Shown: positions 4,988 to 5,369 of the stretch, in pieces
How positions within the stretch are numbered: the stretch's first letter is position 1
Layout: every line of letters starts with the position of its first letter
Source: Akkermansiaceae bacterium
Lineage (GTDB): Bacteria > Verrucomicrobiota > Verrucomicrobiia > Verrucomicrobiales > Akkermansiaceae
Assembly (NCBI GenBank): GCA_029288115.1
Contig: JARFPV010000518.1
Coordinates: 1-5,369, forward strand
Length of the DNA stretch: 5,369 nt
Reading direction: 5' to 3'
Notes under the pieces: generated by a model
Seen by the model: the letters and a program-made list of their open reading frames with translations, nothing else
Database searches by the model: none
Told to the model about the DNA's origin: nothing
Made by a program: the position numbers and the translations under genes

Positions 4988-5369
4988 ATGAACATCACGC
5001 AAATTCTCTTGGGCTCGACTGCTCTCATGCTATTGGTCGCGCTTGTCCTTTCCTTCAGCGCCATGAAAAATGGTGAAGCCGAGGATGGTCGCGAGCATAC
5101 TGCCGCCGCCCTGATGGCGGAAAACGCACGACTGCAAGCCGAGATCGACCGCTTGCGTAGCGGCAACGCGATTGCAGCTCCGGTAACTGGAGTTGATAAA
5201 CCCGATGGCATGACCGAGAAGGAACTCGAGGCCATCAAAGAAAAGAACCGCATCCTAGCCGCCCAACTTGAGGACGCCAAAAAACAGAAGGATCTCGCTG
5301 AAAAAGAGGCCGCTGCTCTTACAGAAAGGCAATCTGGACAACATTCCAAAGAAGCGCGCCGCGCACGCT
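4988..5369 (+). CDS. Membrane-anchored coiled-coil protein, partial (runs off right edge)
   Basis: The frame is open from the ATG at 4988 to the window edge, giving 127 residues with no stop codon. There is one N-terminal hydrophobic segment (about 5-24, QILLGSTALMLLVALVLSFS), either an uncleaved anchor or a signal peptide without a convincing cleavage site. The rest is highly charged and Ala/Glu/Lys-rich, with two heptad-like stretches (about 38-59 containing ENARLQAEIDRLR, and about 75-115 containing KELEAIKEKNRILAAQLEDA). These are separated by a short Gly/Pro-containing break. This predicts a membrane-anchored coiled coil. An in-frame ATG at 4970 is an alternative start. The bases before 4988 (CCCACC) hold no Shine-Dalgarno. 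I do not recognise the family. A scaffold, division or envelope role is possible, but the C-terminal part is missing. Confidence 0.75.
   Translation, partial: MNITQILLGSTALMLLVALVLSFSAMKNGEAEDGREHTAAALMAENARLQAEIDRLRSGNAIAAPVTGVDKPDGMTEKELEAIKEKNRILAAQLEDAKKQKDLAEKEAAALTERQSGQHSKEARRAR

Overview
The window looks like chromosomal core DNA of a Gram-negative-type bacterium. A Verrucomicrobiota (PVC superphylum) origin is my best guess. It rests on the style of the proteins (a long YidC with a periplasmic domain and a basic tail, small c-type cytochrome and lipoprotein genes) and on the near absence of Shine-Dalgarno sequences. No marker in the window proves it, so treat it as inference.

Most of the window (about 1-3460) is one leftward operon. 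From promoter to window edge it reads: rpmH (ribosomal protein L34), rnpA (RNase P protein), yidD (membrane insertion factor), yidC (membrane protein insertase), a tiny two-heme c-type cytochrome, and the first 35 codons of a lipoprotein that runs off the left edge. The first four are the widely conserved rpmH-rnpA-yidD-yidC cluster, which links translation, tRNA 5' maturation and membrane protein insertion. The last two are an accessory tail: the cytochrome starts 12 nt after yidC, and the lipoprotein start lies at or across the cytochrome stop codon. A good TTGACA-type promoter (3431-3458) drives rpmH. A strong intrinsic terminator (3017-3057) sits between rpmH and rnpA, so downstream genes depend on read-through or on an internal promoter I could not find. 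A predicted folded RNA segment (3085-3145) lies between the rpmH stop codon and that terminator.

The right part (3520-5369) holds three unrelated-looking genes. A GNAT acetyltransferase reads right, divergent from rpmH. A YycJ/WalJ-type metallo-beta-lactamase-fold hydrolase reads left, converging on the GNAT gene with an 11-nt gap. A membrane-anchored coiled-coil protein reads right and is cut off by the right edge.

I found no tRNA, rRNA, insertion sequence, CRISPR array, prophage or toxin gene. Points worth a second look are the heptamer repeat that fills the yidD-yidC gap, the folded RNA and terminator after rpmH, the 80-residue cytochrome attached to the insertase operon, and the shared non-SD start context with C at position -1.
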